64,000 nucleotides of DNA from Castanea sativa (GCF_040712315.1 NC_134017.1:5052001-5116000); one strand, 5' to 3'. Counted from the stretch's first letter, positions 1 through 11,329 are shown. Program-made: numbers and translations. Notes: generated by a model from the sequence alone, not told the origin.

Positions 1-941
1 AAGATCATACACAACACGTACATATGCTATGAAAGTAAAAATACGAAGAAAAAAAAAAAGATAAACACACACTACTAAAGAAAAAATATGGAAAAAAAGC
101 TAGGAATAGAAATATAAGATAAAGATCAATGAAATCTTCTAGAGAGTTTCAGACAATGGAAAAAATGAACACAAAAGTTAAGATGTTCAAACTTCCAAAA
201 GGCCAAAAAAAATTAAAAATTCAGAAGATTCAAAGCTTCAAGAGTATTAATATATATATTTATTTATTTATATTTATATTATATTACCAATAAAAAGAAG
301 GATTACCCTCAAAAGAATAATCCATAATTATAGCTTTTCTACTATTGAAATATGACTCAATAACTTAAATCAAAAAGCTAAAAAAAAAAAATTGTAAAAA
401 CAAAAAGCTCACTATAAAGAGAGAGAGTATGAAGAATGAACTAAAGTTTTAGGTTTTTTATCAAAAGAAATATAAAATGAAATTTATTTGGAACGGTGAA
501 AAATTCATAACTTCCCATTGGAATGATGAAACTGAACAACAATAGTAGTAAAAATAGTACTGAAACAATTTGCTTAAGCAGGCCAAATGAATAGGTAGAT
601 TTTCTGTGATGGTGTCCATCTGTAACAAAACATGGAACGCATAGTGAACAAATCATCATATGTTGTTCAAAAACAACCGAAGGCAATAAACTAATGCAGA
701 TACCAACAAAAAAGGACAACAACTTAAAAAAGAGTATGTTTTTTAAAGATAAATAGAGCCTAGACAACAACAAAGACACTTCTTCAACATGATTTACTTT
801 AAACAGGACATGAAAGAAGTGTAAAAAGCCTAATTATGTAAACAATCATTAAAATCTCAAAAACATAAACACATAAATTTATTACTAATGTCCAAATTCC
901 AAAAGCGACACTATTTTTAAAGCCTTTTATATTGTAAGTAA
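1..941. other. AT-rich intergenic DNA, nothing recognised
   Basis: Very AT-rich sequence with A-runs. The only longer open frame (441-779, minus) is hydrophobic and low-complexity, has no recognisable domain and looks like chance. No gene, RNA or element boundary was seen. Confidence 0.6.
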
Positions 942-2725
942 AGCCACATAAAAACTTGTTCAAATTGCATAGTTACTTTAAAGAAAAGGAAATGAGTATT
1001 AATTAAATTGTTCAAAGGTAATTACAAATCTCAGTAGGAACTTACTCAAATTTCATAGGTATTTTATTAAAAGTAAATTCTCATACATCATTCATACTTG
1101 ATCATTATTGAATTAGAAAGAAAAGAATGAGTGGAACACGCGATACCGGTAAAAAAAGTCACATAAGAACTTGTTCAGATTGCATGGTTACTTTAAAGAA
1201 AAGGAATTGAGTGTTGTTCAAAAGTGATGGTGCAACCACAATGATAATGGAAATAACACGAAGAGAAACTGAATAATACTTCTGAATTTTTATTAGTTTA
1301 AAGAAAGAGATTACACAACACTATTTGGACTGAGGCGCGGCACTCGCTCTCTTTAAGGAGATTCAAGCCCTTGGTTGGCTAAACTTTGTAATTGGTGCAG
1401 ATCGTCTCTGACTTGTCTCCCCCAGGATACAACAGCCCAACAAGTGTCGTATAGCTAGAACAACTTCTGCACAAAGTGTTCAAGCCCAAAGCTCCACCAG
1501 AAAGAACACCCTTCCTTGCCAAGAATCTCTCTATTTTTTTAGTGTATATTGCAGTAACTTGGATATGGTATTTACTCTGAATGAGCTGTCAAGTAGGAGG
1601 ATCCAAGGTGCTGATTCATTTCCAAATTTGACACCTCTACCCTTCACCTCCCCCTTGCGCACGTATCTGGCCCAATATTTGAGACAATTCATGTTAGCCC
1701 ATTAATCACCACAATTAAAAAGAACAAAATAGTCTCTCTCCTTTTCAATGTGGGATTAAACATTTTCACTAACTTCTCATCTTTCACATTCACTCCCACA
1801 TCTTTACATTTATATTATAAAATTTATTCATTTTAATTATTTAATATTAAAATGTTCCAACAAAAAGTGATTACAAGTCTAAGCAAGAATATTCAAATTT
1901 TGTAGTTGCTTATTGAAAAGTAAATTCTCATACATGGTTCAAAACCGATCATTATTGAATTGGGAAGAAAAGAATCCGCGGAACATATGGTATTCTTAAA
2001 AAGAGTCACATAAGAACTTGTTCAAATCGCACAGTTACTTTAGAGAAAATAAAATGAATATACCTACATTGTTCAAAAGTGATTACAAATCTAAGCAAGA
2101 ACTCATTCAGATTTTATAGTTGTTTCATTGAAAAGTAAATTATCATACTTGGTTCAAAACCAATCTATATTGAATTAGGAAGAAAAGAGGGGTAGAACAC
2201 ATGGTATTCCAAAAAAGTAACATAAGAAGTTGTTTAGCTTGTATAGTAACTTAATGAAAAAAAGGTATTTCATAGATTTTTCAAAAGTGATTAAAAATCT
2301 AAAAAGGAATTTATTCAAATTTCATACTTGCTTTATTGAAAAGTTATTATACATGGTTCATAGATGATCATTACTAAATTAGGAAGGAAAGAATGCGCGG
2401 TCTTCAAAAAAAAAGAAAAAAAAAGTAACATAAGATCTTGTTCAAATTGCGGTGTTACTTTAAAGAAAAGAAAATTAGTATTACATATATTGTTCAAAAG
2501 TGATTACGAATCTAAGCAGGAACTTACTCAAATTTTATGGTTGCTTTATTGAAAGGTAAATTATCATACTTGGTTCAAAACCAATTATTATTGAATTAGA
2601 AAGAAAAGAGTGCATCGAACATGTGATATTCCAAAGAAATTCATATAAGAATTTGTTTAAATTGCATAGTTAGTTTAAGGAAAAGGAAATGGCGATTACA
2701 TACATTGTTCAAAAGTGTTTATATT
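942..2725. repeat. Tandem repeat, about 215-bp unit, six units, split by a solo LTR
   Basis: A unit beginning GTCACATAAGAACTTGTTC recurs near 942, 1159, 1999, 2216, 2424 and (diverged) 2640. Each unit carries in order an ACTTTAAAGAAAAG block, TTGTTCAAAAGTGATTACAA, ATTGAAAAGTAAATT, GGTTCAAAACC and GAAAGAAAAGA. Copies differ by many substitutions and small indels, so the array is old. The second unit is interrupted at 1225-1862 by a solo LTR. No coding potential was seen. It could be a small satellite-like array or the internal repeat of a larger element. Confidence 0.85.
1225..1862 (-). mobile_element. Solo LTR (family also at 52,116), TSD AAAAG
   Basis: A 638-bp TG...CA segment sits inside the second unit of the ~215-bp array. 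It is bracketed by AAAAG at 1220-1224 and 1863-1867, and unit sequence resumes on each side. Its interior (around 1335-1530, including TTTAAGGAGATTCAAGCCC) matches the reverse complement of the solo LTR at 52,116-52,676, so this copy lies on the minus strand. No internal retrotransposon domain is present, which is expected after LTR-LTR recombination. Confidence 0.85.
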
Positions 2726-3319
2726 ACTTGAATCTAGAAGAATGGAACATGTTAAACAAGGGAAAAAAGGTGTAATGGCTTTCAAAATCCTTATACAATA
2801 ATTCCCCTGTTATTAAACAGTTCAAAACTTTAGTATAGTACTTTATTTGCAATACATTAGACTTATCAATTAAATTCAAACTCCTGGTTGCTTTGGCTTG
2901 CAAAACACAAACAATATTCTCATTTTCAAGGATAATTATTTTTAATGTAATTATGTATTTTGAAATCTAATTGAAGAACTTAATGTACAAAATTTGAAGT
3001 ATTATACCTAAGTTTTTTGGTTTATATTTATATAGTTATTCTCATGTTAGGCATATATCAAAGCTAGTTTAGGGTATTTAAGTTTAGCCCGTTGTATGGA
3101 AGATGAGAATTTTTAATGTGGCGTGCTTTGCTTAATTGAATTGTTCAGTGATTGGGTGCAAGGTGTACTATATTCTTCAATATTTAGTAGTAGGACGGAG
3201 GGAAAAAAACACTGATAAAATAGGTTAACACTTTTCACATCAATAATATTCTTACTGAGAAATTTAGACCCCGGTTGATAGAATTAACAAGTTATAAACC
3301 TAAGTTGTTAATTAGATTT
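2726..3319. other. AT-rich spacer, nothing recognised
   Basis: AT-rich sequence between the tandem array and the copia LTR fragment. It has no long open frame, terminal repeats or RNA gene. Confidence 0.5.
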
Positions 3320-4180
3320 ATTATGAATAAACTTGTTAAACAAACAAACATCAATATCATGTCAAAATCATGTAGCGGAAAAATTAAATAAGACAAGATA
3401 TGATAACTTAGGAAAACCAATGAAACCAACCAGTTTCACATTAAAAAATCTGGGGGGAAACCATCCTGAAAAGCAATCCACTATAGTAAAGAAAAGTTTC
3501 AGATTTAGTACAAAACCTTTGTTCCTAGACTATACAATCCCCGTAGATGAAATTACAGCAAAAACCTTCTACCGTTTCAGAACCCCTAAACTCTTCAATA
3601 TATGAATGCCACCCTTTGATGCACGGATCCCAATACGTGACTAACTCCTTTGCAAGAATCCCAGTACGTGACTCACTCACTAACTTGAGAAAGAAGAATG
3701 TTGGCTGCAAAGTTCTTCACTTCATCAACAATGAAGATTTAAAAACACTTAGTTACAAAACCCTAAGGCACAAAAGACGCAATAGCTTCCTTCAGAGAGA
3801 ATAAGGTTTCGGTCACCTTTTTCATATGTTCTCCTTGTATTCTCTTATGTAACGGCCTCTAAAATAAGCCTTATATATAAGGGTTGTGAGAAAAGAAACC
3901 CTACACAAATACATAATCATGAGCCGAAAATCAGATCTGAAAATTTTGATTCCGTAACCTCGATAGATACCTCGAGAGATAGTATCTGTTGAGCCTCATT
4001 AAACCTCGATCGATAGCTATCTGTCAAGCAGCTGTTGAGTTATCTGTCCACAGGTGTCCAGCTATCTGTCTAGCTTTAGCGAACACATTTTCTTCACTTG
4101 GTACCGGCCTAAAGCCCAAGGTCAATTTCCCCATGATTGAACATAATTCTAATTTCTAATATTGCATCATCGACAAGCAT
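3320..4180 (-). mobile_element. Degraded copia LTR fragment related to the LTR at 19,966
   Basis: The order of short blocks matches the 3' LTR at 19,966-20,888: AACAAA...GCGGAAAA, GATGCACGGATCCCAATACG, TGTTGGC..CAAAGTTCTTC, TTCATCAACA.TGAAGATT, CACAAAACCCT and AGAAACCCTACACAAATAC, then CTCGATAGATA / CTGTCGAG-type repeats. Similarity fades before either terminus, so no TSD could be set. Orientation is inferred from the better-preserved element. Short open frames inside it are artefacts. Confidence 0.75.
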
Positions 4181-4720
4181 CAAGCTACTCTCATTCCCTT
4201 ATTCTCGGTGGCTTTGAGAATGGCATTGAAACCCACTGTACAAGCCCATTGCTTGAATGCTTTGGCAATCTGATTATGATTATTCTAAAATAATTCATTT
4301 CTGAAGTACTTACAACATTTTTGCAACACTTTCCCAACAAATCATAAGTAATGAGTTTTTACTGGTTCTAATTTTTCCTACTAATGAAATTATTTTTGTG
4401 CTCACCAATAACAATCCATAACAATTTATCATTTATAAAAGATCAATGAATTCCTCAATTTATACAAGATACTTCAATCATTCCTAAACTGATTTTATAC
4501 TCTACCCCCATTGAAGTAAGGGTTATCAAATAAGGTCATAATGATTGGTTAGCAACTTTTTGAATAACATGTTTCAGAAAACAGCTACCTGGTTGACAAA
4601 AGACCCTACATTTTTTCACATGAAACATACCCTAATAAGCTTAATTTATTCAGTTCTTCAACGTTTGATAATAATTGACCAAATTAAAGTTTAATAAACC
4701 TCATTCAAAGCATTAGCTTT
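4181..4720. other. Unassigned AT-rich spacer
   Basis: No open frame of note and no terminal repeats seen. It separates the copia LTR fragment from the transposon-like unit that begins near 4,735. Confidence 0.45.
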
Positions 4721-4734
4721 ATGTCGGCACACTA

Positions 4735-5851
4735 CAGTGAAATAACTCTCGATGATGTGCAGAAATCTTCAGTGAGTTGTTGGCTCCAAATCACGCTAAT
4801 GGGTACTTGTGGAGTAAGAACACAAGGACCTAATAGAAGGCATTGGTGTGGTACTGGCCAAAACCCTCCAAAGGTTAAGTTAGCGAATGAGAAATTTCTA
4901 AGAACTCTATAGTTAGAGATCTAGGGATTTTTTGCGTACCTAAAGAAAGAGGAGGGCTGGTGCTTATATAGTGGCGAGTAGTGAACCAATTACCAAGACC
5001 CCTTAGAAGTAGGGATCTTTCCTTGTAGGGAAGATTTGGCATTAGGGTTTTCGAGATTTTTGGGTGTCCTTCTAGATGAGAAAAATATGGGTATGTAGTG
5101 GGGTCTTTGTGGGTGATATGCAAGATGTTTCCATAAATGAGTATGCGTGAGAATCAAATTAGGCCACCTAGGACCCGTCGGCTTTACTCTCGGTCAGTTT
5201 AGGGTCCCTCGTTAGTTTGTGATCTTCCGTCAATCAAGAATCCTCTGTCAATTTATGGGGGAATGCGTCTGTCAGCTTTAGGGTTGCACCATTCTATTAT
5301 CTTCTATGAGACTTACGGTTTTATGGGCGTCGTCGGCCTTCATAGACTATTTGACTTCGGTTATTGATTACCTTGTCAAAAATACCCTTATCAGCTATCC
5401 CCTACTCCTTGATTCTGTTGGCTATGGCTGACAGGCCCTAGAGTAATAAGGGTTTTCATGAGCATTAATTGAATGTTTTATTGGAAGGAGTGTCATTAAT
5501 GGTAGGGGTATCTTTTAGGTTAAATGTTGAGTGACACATGTCACTTATTGATCGGCCTCGTTTCTAATAAGAAGCGTCATTTCGTATACCGTGCCCTTTC
5601 ACTCTATAAATATTTCCTCCTCCTATAGTTATTTTCTTTACTTCGTTTTCATTTCTTGAGAGTCCAGGATCAAAGCTACTTCGTCGCTGTGTTACTGCTT
5701 CATTTCTGGGTACTCCATCTCCTTGAGCCTCTACTATCTTTGTAAGTCTCTTCTCCTTACCTCGTTTCCTTAATTTTGCAGTTGGTTGTCATTTATTTAG
5801 AGACCCGTCGAATAGGTTTTTAGAATACCTTTGTCGCATGTAGGTGAATAG
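4735..5851 (+). mobile_element. Putative 5' region (LTR or leader) of a decayed transposon
   Basis: The region is less AT-rich than its surroundings, has no real gene, and directly precedes the transposon-type coding remnant at 5,852. A TATA-box-like TATAAATA lies at 5,615-5,622, about 230 bp before the first ATG, followed by a pyrimidine-rich stretch typical of plant leaders. No second copy is present in the window, so LTR ends cannot be set. That it is the promoter of the downstream remnant is inferred. Confidence 0.4.
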
Positions 5852-7255
5852 ATGACAGGTGACCGAGAAGGGATGAGTGAAAAATTGTCGTCAGTTCGTG
5901 AGGGTGCGGCCTATTTTGAGGTCTATCTATTAGGGCGCGAGCTCATGGAGGATTTAACCTGGTCCCTAGAAAGGGAATCATCTGCTCACTCCCCTGCCGA
6001 GGGGGAAGATGAGGAGTATGAAGAGGATGAGGAAGGAGAGGAAGAGGGTGACGAAGGGGAGGAAGAAGAGGAAGAGGAAGAGGAAGAAAAGGGAGAAAGT
6101 GACAAGGAAGAAGGAAGGGGTGACGAGGAAGGTCAAACGAAGGGTGACATGGCAATAGGCTAGGTAAACGGTAGTGGCTATAGGCCCTTCATTCTACTTA
6201 AGATATGGACGGTGAACGACTTTTACCCAACCATGTCCTAAAAGGTCTTCAACACCCTTCGTGACCGTTACTAAATCCCTGAGAACATTCCCCTCTGTCT
6301 GCCAAGGAAGTTTGAAAGGTGTTACTCAGGAAAGATAGCAGATCGGCATGTATGATGCCATGTTCACTGCAGGGCTGAAATTGCCATTGATGGAGCTACA
6401 CTATCAACTTGCTAAATCTTGGTCTGTTCGTCAGCCAACTTGCCCCTAATGCATGGAGGATATTTATCGGGGCTGAGGTGATATGGGGTCCATTAAGTGG
6501 CAGTAACCGTCATCTCACCCTTGATGAGTTCTTCCATTGTACAAGCCGTAGCAGATTTCCTCGTCAAAGGGCATTTATCACTTCTTAGCAAGGAAGTCGT
6601 CACTTAGGTTGGAAAGATATGCTTGACTCTAATAGGAATTGGAAGAACAGATACTTCTTTGTTTAAGGGAAGGATTGGATGTGTAAACTCGAGAAGTGGG
6701 ATAGTATGCTTAATGGGTTTGACAATACCTAGGGTGTTGTAAAGGAGTTAGGTGTGTCATTAGTATTCATTTCTTATTGCCTCGTTGGTTTTAGTTATAT
6801 ATCTAACGCATTTCTTTTTTGTCCTCAACTCAAATCCGTTTGTAGATTAGCAATGAACAAGAGAGCTTCCTTAGGCAAGTTTGGGCAATCCCCTTTGAGC
6901 AAAGGAAGTGGAATGATTTGATCACCTTCGATACTCTCCATGTGTTTTGTGGTGGTTTAGAGCCGACGCCTATAGTGCGACGGTTACATGCCTTTTCTTG
7001 TTAGCGTAAGTTTTTTGTGTTCGTTTACCCTTTTAGTCTATTCGTCTCCTTTCTAACTCTCTTTGTCACCTCTTTTAGAGATGGATTCAGGCAGGCAGAG
7101 GGTGATGGTGAGGAAGTCTATCGTTGCACGCAAGCAGCAGGGGGAGGTGTCGGCGTCGGCCCCCAAGGTGGCCTCCAAAATTGCCCCAAAAAGAAAAAGC
7201 AACGCTAAGGATGACCATCCGTCCAAGAAGGTGATGGACCCATCAGTTGGGGATT
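5852..7255 (+). pseudogene. Decayed transposon-type gene, Transposase_28-like, with introns
   Basis: The first exon opens at ATG 5,852 and encodes a Glu/Asp/Gly-rich stretch (residues ~50-100), then a TAG at 6,161. Downstream, translated blocks in shifting frames (6,180-6,740) read WTVNDFYPT, PLCLPRKFERCYSGKIAD and NWKNRYFF, resembling the plant 'putative gypsy type transposon' family (Transposase_28). An intron-like gap ends at 6,844. A second block (6,845-7,000) includes QVWAIPFEQRKWNDLITFDT. GTAAGT at ~7,001 and TTTTAG at ~7,077 flank another intron, then a Lys/Arg-rich exon with KRKSNAKDDHPSKK and a stop at 7,255. Frameshifts and stops make it non-functional. The family name is from recognition, not a search. 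Confidence 0.6.
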
Positions 7256-7477
7256 AGCAGTAGAATTCCCCCTTGCCCCCTCGTCATGGGGCTAGAAAGG
7301 GCTTGATGATAGGGAAAGGCCCCGTCGTCCCCGGCCCCGTCTACAGGTTGGTCACCCATAAGAACTACGCCGTTGAGATGGTCAATTTGATCATCATGGA
7401 GATGGGCTAGGACAGATGTGGTGAATATGTATAGATAATATTTTTGTTTTATTTTTTCATTGATTTATTATTTAGTT

Positions 7478-7716
7478 ATAAAATGAAAATTAAAGTAGAT
7501 GTATATGTAAAATTAAAACCGTCGAAGATGAATTTGTAAAGCTAATATATTTATATATTTAATATTGTCAAAAAATAAATAAGAAAAAGAATAATGATGT
7601 GACCAATGATGTAGCGAATGAGGTACTCAACAAAAGCGTATCAATTATAAATGGTACACTTTTTGAAAGTACATGTATAATTGTACACGTTCTTGCCTAG
7701 ATTTGATTGGTAATGC

Positions 7717-7806
<90 letters not shown>

Positions 7807-7970
7807 CATTTTAAACTCTTTCTTTTCGTGTAAATTTAAAATGAAACCTTGTTTGGTAATGCACTTTTTATAAATGTTATTTTTAGAGCAGAGACTCCTG
7901 TTTTTTATTTTTCCTTTTATTTATTTATTTTTTGCAAAAAGGGGAAATATCACAAAGTCTAGGATATAAT
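7478..7970. repeat. Tandem duplication, unit A
   Basis: Unit A begins AAAATTAAAGTAGATG and runs through ATTTGTAAAGC.AATATATTTATAT, CTTGCCTAGATTTGATTGGT, a TA microsatellite and GCACTTTTTATAAATGTTAT to AAAGGGGAAATATCACAAAG. The same order recurs immediately downstream in unit B (7,971-8,332 plus 9,236-9,410), so this is a tandem duplication of ~490 bp. Nothing in it codes. Confidence 0.8.
7717..7806. repeat. TA microsatellite with T-run
   Basis: Alternating TA interrupted by a run of T. The open frame spanning it (Tyr/Ile repeats) is a simple-repeat artefact. Confidence 0.9.
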
Positions 7971-8222
7971 TAAAATTAAAGTAGATGAATATGTAAAATT
8001 AAAACTATTGAAGATAAATTTGTAAAGCCAATATATTTATATATATTTAATATTTTCAAAAAAATTAAATGTAAAAAGTAAATAAGAAAGATAATAATGA
8101 TATGAGCAATGATGTTCGGATGAGGTGCTCAAAAGAAACGTAGCAACTATAAATGGTGCGCTTTTTGAAAGTACATCTACAATTCTACACGCTCTTGCTT
8201 AGATTTGTTTGGTAATGCACTT

Positions 8223-8224
<2 letters not shown>

Positions 8225-8266
<42 letters not shown>
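8225..8266. repeat. TG microsatellite followed by TA
   Basis: Perfect TG repeat of about 14 units passing into TA inside unit B. The TA tract at the same place in unit A has no TG segment. Confidence 0.9.
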
Positions 8267-8269
<3 letters not shown>

Positions 8270-8332
8270 TTAAACACTTTAATTTATTGTGCCTTTAAAA
8301 TGAAAGCTTGTTTGGTAGAGCACTTTTTATAG

Positions 8333-9221
8333 TGTGCTTAGTGCCTATCGTTTGTTAGTTGAGGAGGATGGTTAGGGCCTATCAAGTTCATCCTCTTCAG
8401 GTGATTCTAAAAAGTTTTGGAAGAAACTTTGGAAGATTCGGGTTCCCAATAGAATTCGGCATTTTATTTGGCGACATTTTTATGTTCTGGTGGAGGTATT
8501 GCTTAATGAGGGGTTGAGCTATAGGGTTGCTTTGTTTGCTATGATCGCTTGGGGTTTATGGCAGAGTCATAACTGATTAAGGGAAAATCAGCATTGTTGG
8601 CAACTTTAGGAGATTGGTGGTCATGCGAAGGAGTTGGTTATGGAGTTTTTTGAGGTGCATAACCCTGAATTGCAAGTGCCGATTCCTCGTCCTCGTGCTC
8701 ACTGGTGTCCTCCTCAGCTTGGATGTTATAAGGCGAATGTGGATGGTGCTATGTTTATCGACTTGGATTGTACAGGCATTGGGGTGGTGTTTCGAGACCA
8801 TGAGGGCTATGTCATTGCTGCACTGAGCCGTGTATTCCCTTGTCCCAGTTTGTTGAGATGGCTGAAGCATCAGTAGTGAGACAAGCAGTGCTCTTTGCTC
8901 AAGAGCTTAGCTTGACAAATGTGATTATTGAAGGGGACTGCCTTAGGGTGATACATGCTTTGGTTAACTCAGGTTTGTGCAAAACGTTGTTTGGTCAGGT
9001 GATTAAGGAAACCAAGAGGTTTGAGGAGTCACTTCGGTTGTGCCCGTTCATGCACGTCAGACGAGATGGTAATAGGTTGGCTCATGCCTTAGCTAGAAGA
9101 GTAGTTTCATTTGCAGATACTGTTGTTTGGGTAGAAGAACAACCTAGTGATTTTGATGATGTATTCCAATATGATTTTACTCTTCTTTAATAATATTTTG
9201 CTTACCTTTTTCTAAAAAAAA
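8333..9221 (+). mobile_element. 5'-truncated LINE remnant with zf-RVT and RNase H (RVT_3) domains
   Basis: The remnant encodes a reverse-transcriptase zinc-binding-like block (8,400-8,480: WKKLWKIRVPNRI.HFIWR), then an RNase H block beginning CYKANVDGAMFI (~8,725) with GVVFRDHEGYVI. After a frameshift near 8,850 come MAEASVVRQAVLFAQEL, IIEGDCLRVIHAL and VRRDGNRLAHALARR, ending at 9,190. A short A-tail (9,214-9,222) follows. The target site is duplicated: AGCACTTTTTATAG at 8,319-8,332 and AGCACTTTTTGTAG at 9,222-9,235 (13 of 14 match). Endonuclease and polymerase domains are absent, as expected for a 5'-truncated LINE copy. Non-functional. Confidence 0.8.
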
Positions 9222-9274
9222 AGCACTTTTTGTAGATGTCATTTTTAGAGCAGAGACACTTGCTTTTTATTTTT

Positions 9275-9278
<4 letters not shown>

Positions 9279-9347
<69 letters not shown>
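9279..9347. repeat. Long TA microsatellite
   Basis: About 34 TA units in tandem duplication unit B. Open frames on both strands here (poly Tyr-Ile) are artefacts. Confidence 0.95.
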
Positions 9348-9351
<4 letters not shown>

Positions 9352-9470
9352 TAAAAATTTTTTTGCCAAAAGGGGAAATCTTACAAAGTCTAGGATACAA
9401 AGTACCCCATGCATCAGCCAAAACCTGTAACAAAGTACCAGAAGGGTGATTACAAAAATTTCCTTCCTTG

Positions 9471-10056
9471 GAGGGAGAGAAGAGACTCGCTTTTTCTACT
9501 CGCTAACGATTGTCATTCTTTACTTCATGATTCCGGCAAAAGAGCCATTTTGAATGACCTGTAATGGAAATTGCTACACTAAATAAGAAAGATAGTAAAT
9601 GGAGGAAGAATCAAAATATGAAAAGGTATTGATTATAAACTTTGTTGGGTATAATACTTTTCTTACACAATTCATTCTTTGTTAGTCAATATTGATCACT
9701 TTTGAATCGTGTAATAGTTAAATTCAACTTCATTGTTTGGTACACTACTTGTTTGAATAAATTCCCACTTTAGATTGTTTGGTACACTACTTGTTGCACA
9801 GATTCTTTTCTTCTTGATTTAGTAATTAATGATCCTTTTAAAACACACAGTAGCTATGTTCGTTTTATTAAATCCAACTCAGTAACTTGGATAATAGCTT
9901 TGTTTTGAGTACTACATGCTTCAAAGATCACTTTTGAACCATGTAGTTGTCCTTTTCTTTTCGATTTGACAAACTATGCAACTTAAAGGAGTTCCTCATA
10001 GCTTCTCTTCGCATGCCAACAAAAGAGAGCACCCATGATTCTCTTGGATAAGTTCT
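9471..10056 (+). pseudogene. Truncated duplicate of the NLR upstream region
   Basis: This segment repeats, with divergence, the sequence just before the NLR at 11,787 (10,357-10,449 and 11,330-11,790): GCCATTTTGAATGAC.TGTAATGG, TGATTTAGTAATTAATGATCCTT, AACTTGGATAATAG.TTTGTTTTGAG and GAAAGAGAGCA.CCATG-like sequence around the start codon (ATG at 10,035). Similarity stops within a few codons of that ATG, where an unrelated AT-rich repeat begins at ~10,053. The coding body is missing, so this is a broken tandem copy of the promoter and start. Confidence 0.75.
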
Positions 10057-10185
10057 TGCTTAGATTTGTTTGGTAATGCACTTGTTTAATAAATATCATT
10101 TTAAACACTACATTTTAGGGTTAGTTTAAAATGAAATCTTAGAATTTAAAGATTTTCATGTTAAACCCTAAATTTGGCACTATTA

Positions 10186-10338
10186 GAGCATGGGCAACAA
10201 GTTAGCTAAAATAGGGTGAGAGAGATAATGAGAGGATTTGTTTAATAGTATATAAATAATATAGGTTTAGAATAAAGAATTTGATAGAAGGTATTTTGAA
10301 GAGTGGTTAGCTAAAATAGGGAAAGCACCAATGCTTTT
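10186..10338. mobile_element. Short MITE, PIF/Harbinger-like, TSD TTA
   Basis: A 153-bp element with imperfect terminal inverted repeats: GAGCATGGGCAACAAGTTAG at the left and the reverse complement of the right end reading AAGCATTGGTGCTTTCCC. The subterminal TTAGCTAAAATAGGG occurs near both ends. Flanks are TTA at 10,183-10,185 and 10,339-10,341. It lies between the two copies of the NLR upstream region and has no coding capacity. Confidence 0.6.
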
Positions 10339-10449
10339 ACAAACTAAGCTATGCAGAGAGAGTAGAGACACTCACTTTTTCTGCTTGCTAATGATTGTTT
10401 CATCCTGATTTCCCGAAAATAGCCATTTTGAATGACATGTAATGGAGTT

Positions 10450-11329
10450 TGTTAGGTTCTAAATATTTAGCATTAAATATTTAGGAACTAAATTTTGTTG
10501 TATGTTGGCAAACCGAGTACAAAAACTAGTCTAATATAAGATCTTAGAGTCCTTGAAAAGTTTAGAGATTGTTCTTGTTAATACAAGTCAAGATTCAAGA
10601 ACATACAAGCTGTAGAAAGAAGAATTTAGAAACAGCTAAGCTCGACCGATCGGGTGTGTTCTTCGACCGATTGAGACATGAATTCTGAGAAATTTTAAAG
10701 AAAGGTCCAAAAGTCCACAAAACGTTTAGGGTTTGAGTCCAACACTGCAAAGTATAAAAGCAAAACCCTAATACACAATTTTTAAGTTTTGTGAGTTAAT
10801 TCTATGATATCTGTGAGGTTTTGTAACCTTCTAACCTAACAAGCATCTATCGGAGATTAGAGTGATATTGTATGTACCGGTGGAATTAAGTTGTTGCAAG
10901 AAGATCAACTACAGTTAATCATCTAAACCTTTGAGTGGGGTTTTCAAAGTCACAAACAGGAGTGTTTGTAGGCAATAGATTCATAATAGAAGAATTCGTG
11001 GATTCGAAGCTGCATGTGGTCACGTGAGTGAATACTACAAGATGTAGCTATAGATTTAGGGTTAAGTCTATTGTAATAACTTCCATTCTATTAGTGAATT
11101 GTTGCCTTGTGGATTGTTTTGGTTAAATTCTCCTCAAGTTTTTTACCTTGAAACTGGACGGTTTTTTTGGTTTTCCTAGGTCATCATATCGCTTGTGTTC
11201 TTTACTTTTCCGTTATTTGTGATATGATTGATATTTGTTTAATCTAGATCTGCTTAATTGAACCAAGTAATAATTTGGCTTTAAATTAGGTTAAACAAAC
11301 TGAGTTTTCTAGGGATGTAAAATCTAACA
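10450..11329 (+). mobile_element. Solo LTR in the NLR upstream region (same family as 18,926)
   Basis: An ~880-bp segment starting TGTTAGGTTCTAA and ending TCTAACA. It is collinear with the LTR at 18,926-19,807: GTTGGCAAACC, CGACCGATCG motifs, GTGGTCACGTG / GTGGTCGTGT, CTCCTCAAGTTTTTTACC and TTTTCCTAGGTCATCATATC. Flanks are GAGTT and GTCTA, so no clean TSD survives. The paralogous copy at ~9,555 lacks the insertion and reads straight through, which confirms it is an insert. Its right end is 458 bp upstream of the NLR start codon. Confidence 0.85.

Larger units (their letters stand above)
7971..9410. repeat. Tandem duplication, unit B, interrupted by a LINE
   Basis: Unit B repeats unit A from AAAATTAAAGTAGATGAATATG through CTTGCTTAGATTTGTTTGGT and a TG/TA microsatellite to GAGCACTTTTTATAG at 8,332. 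It resumes after the LINE at 9,236 with ATGTCATTTTTAGAGCAGAG, a TA microsatellite and CCAAAAGGGGAAATCTTACA. Unit A is therefore an uninterrupted reference for the LINE insertion. A third short related piece (CTTGCTTAGATTTGTTTGGTAATGCACTTG) occurs at ~10,053. Confidence 0.8.

Noticed and set aside
5943..6155. Minus-strand Pro/Leu/His-rich open frame
   Set aside because: It is the antisense of the Glu-rich coding segment of the transposon-type gene.
7673..7873. Open frames of Tyr-Ile repeats (also 9,236-9,433 and 21,081-21,281)
   Set aside because: They arise from TA microsatellites read in frame.
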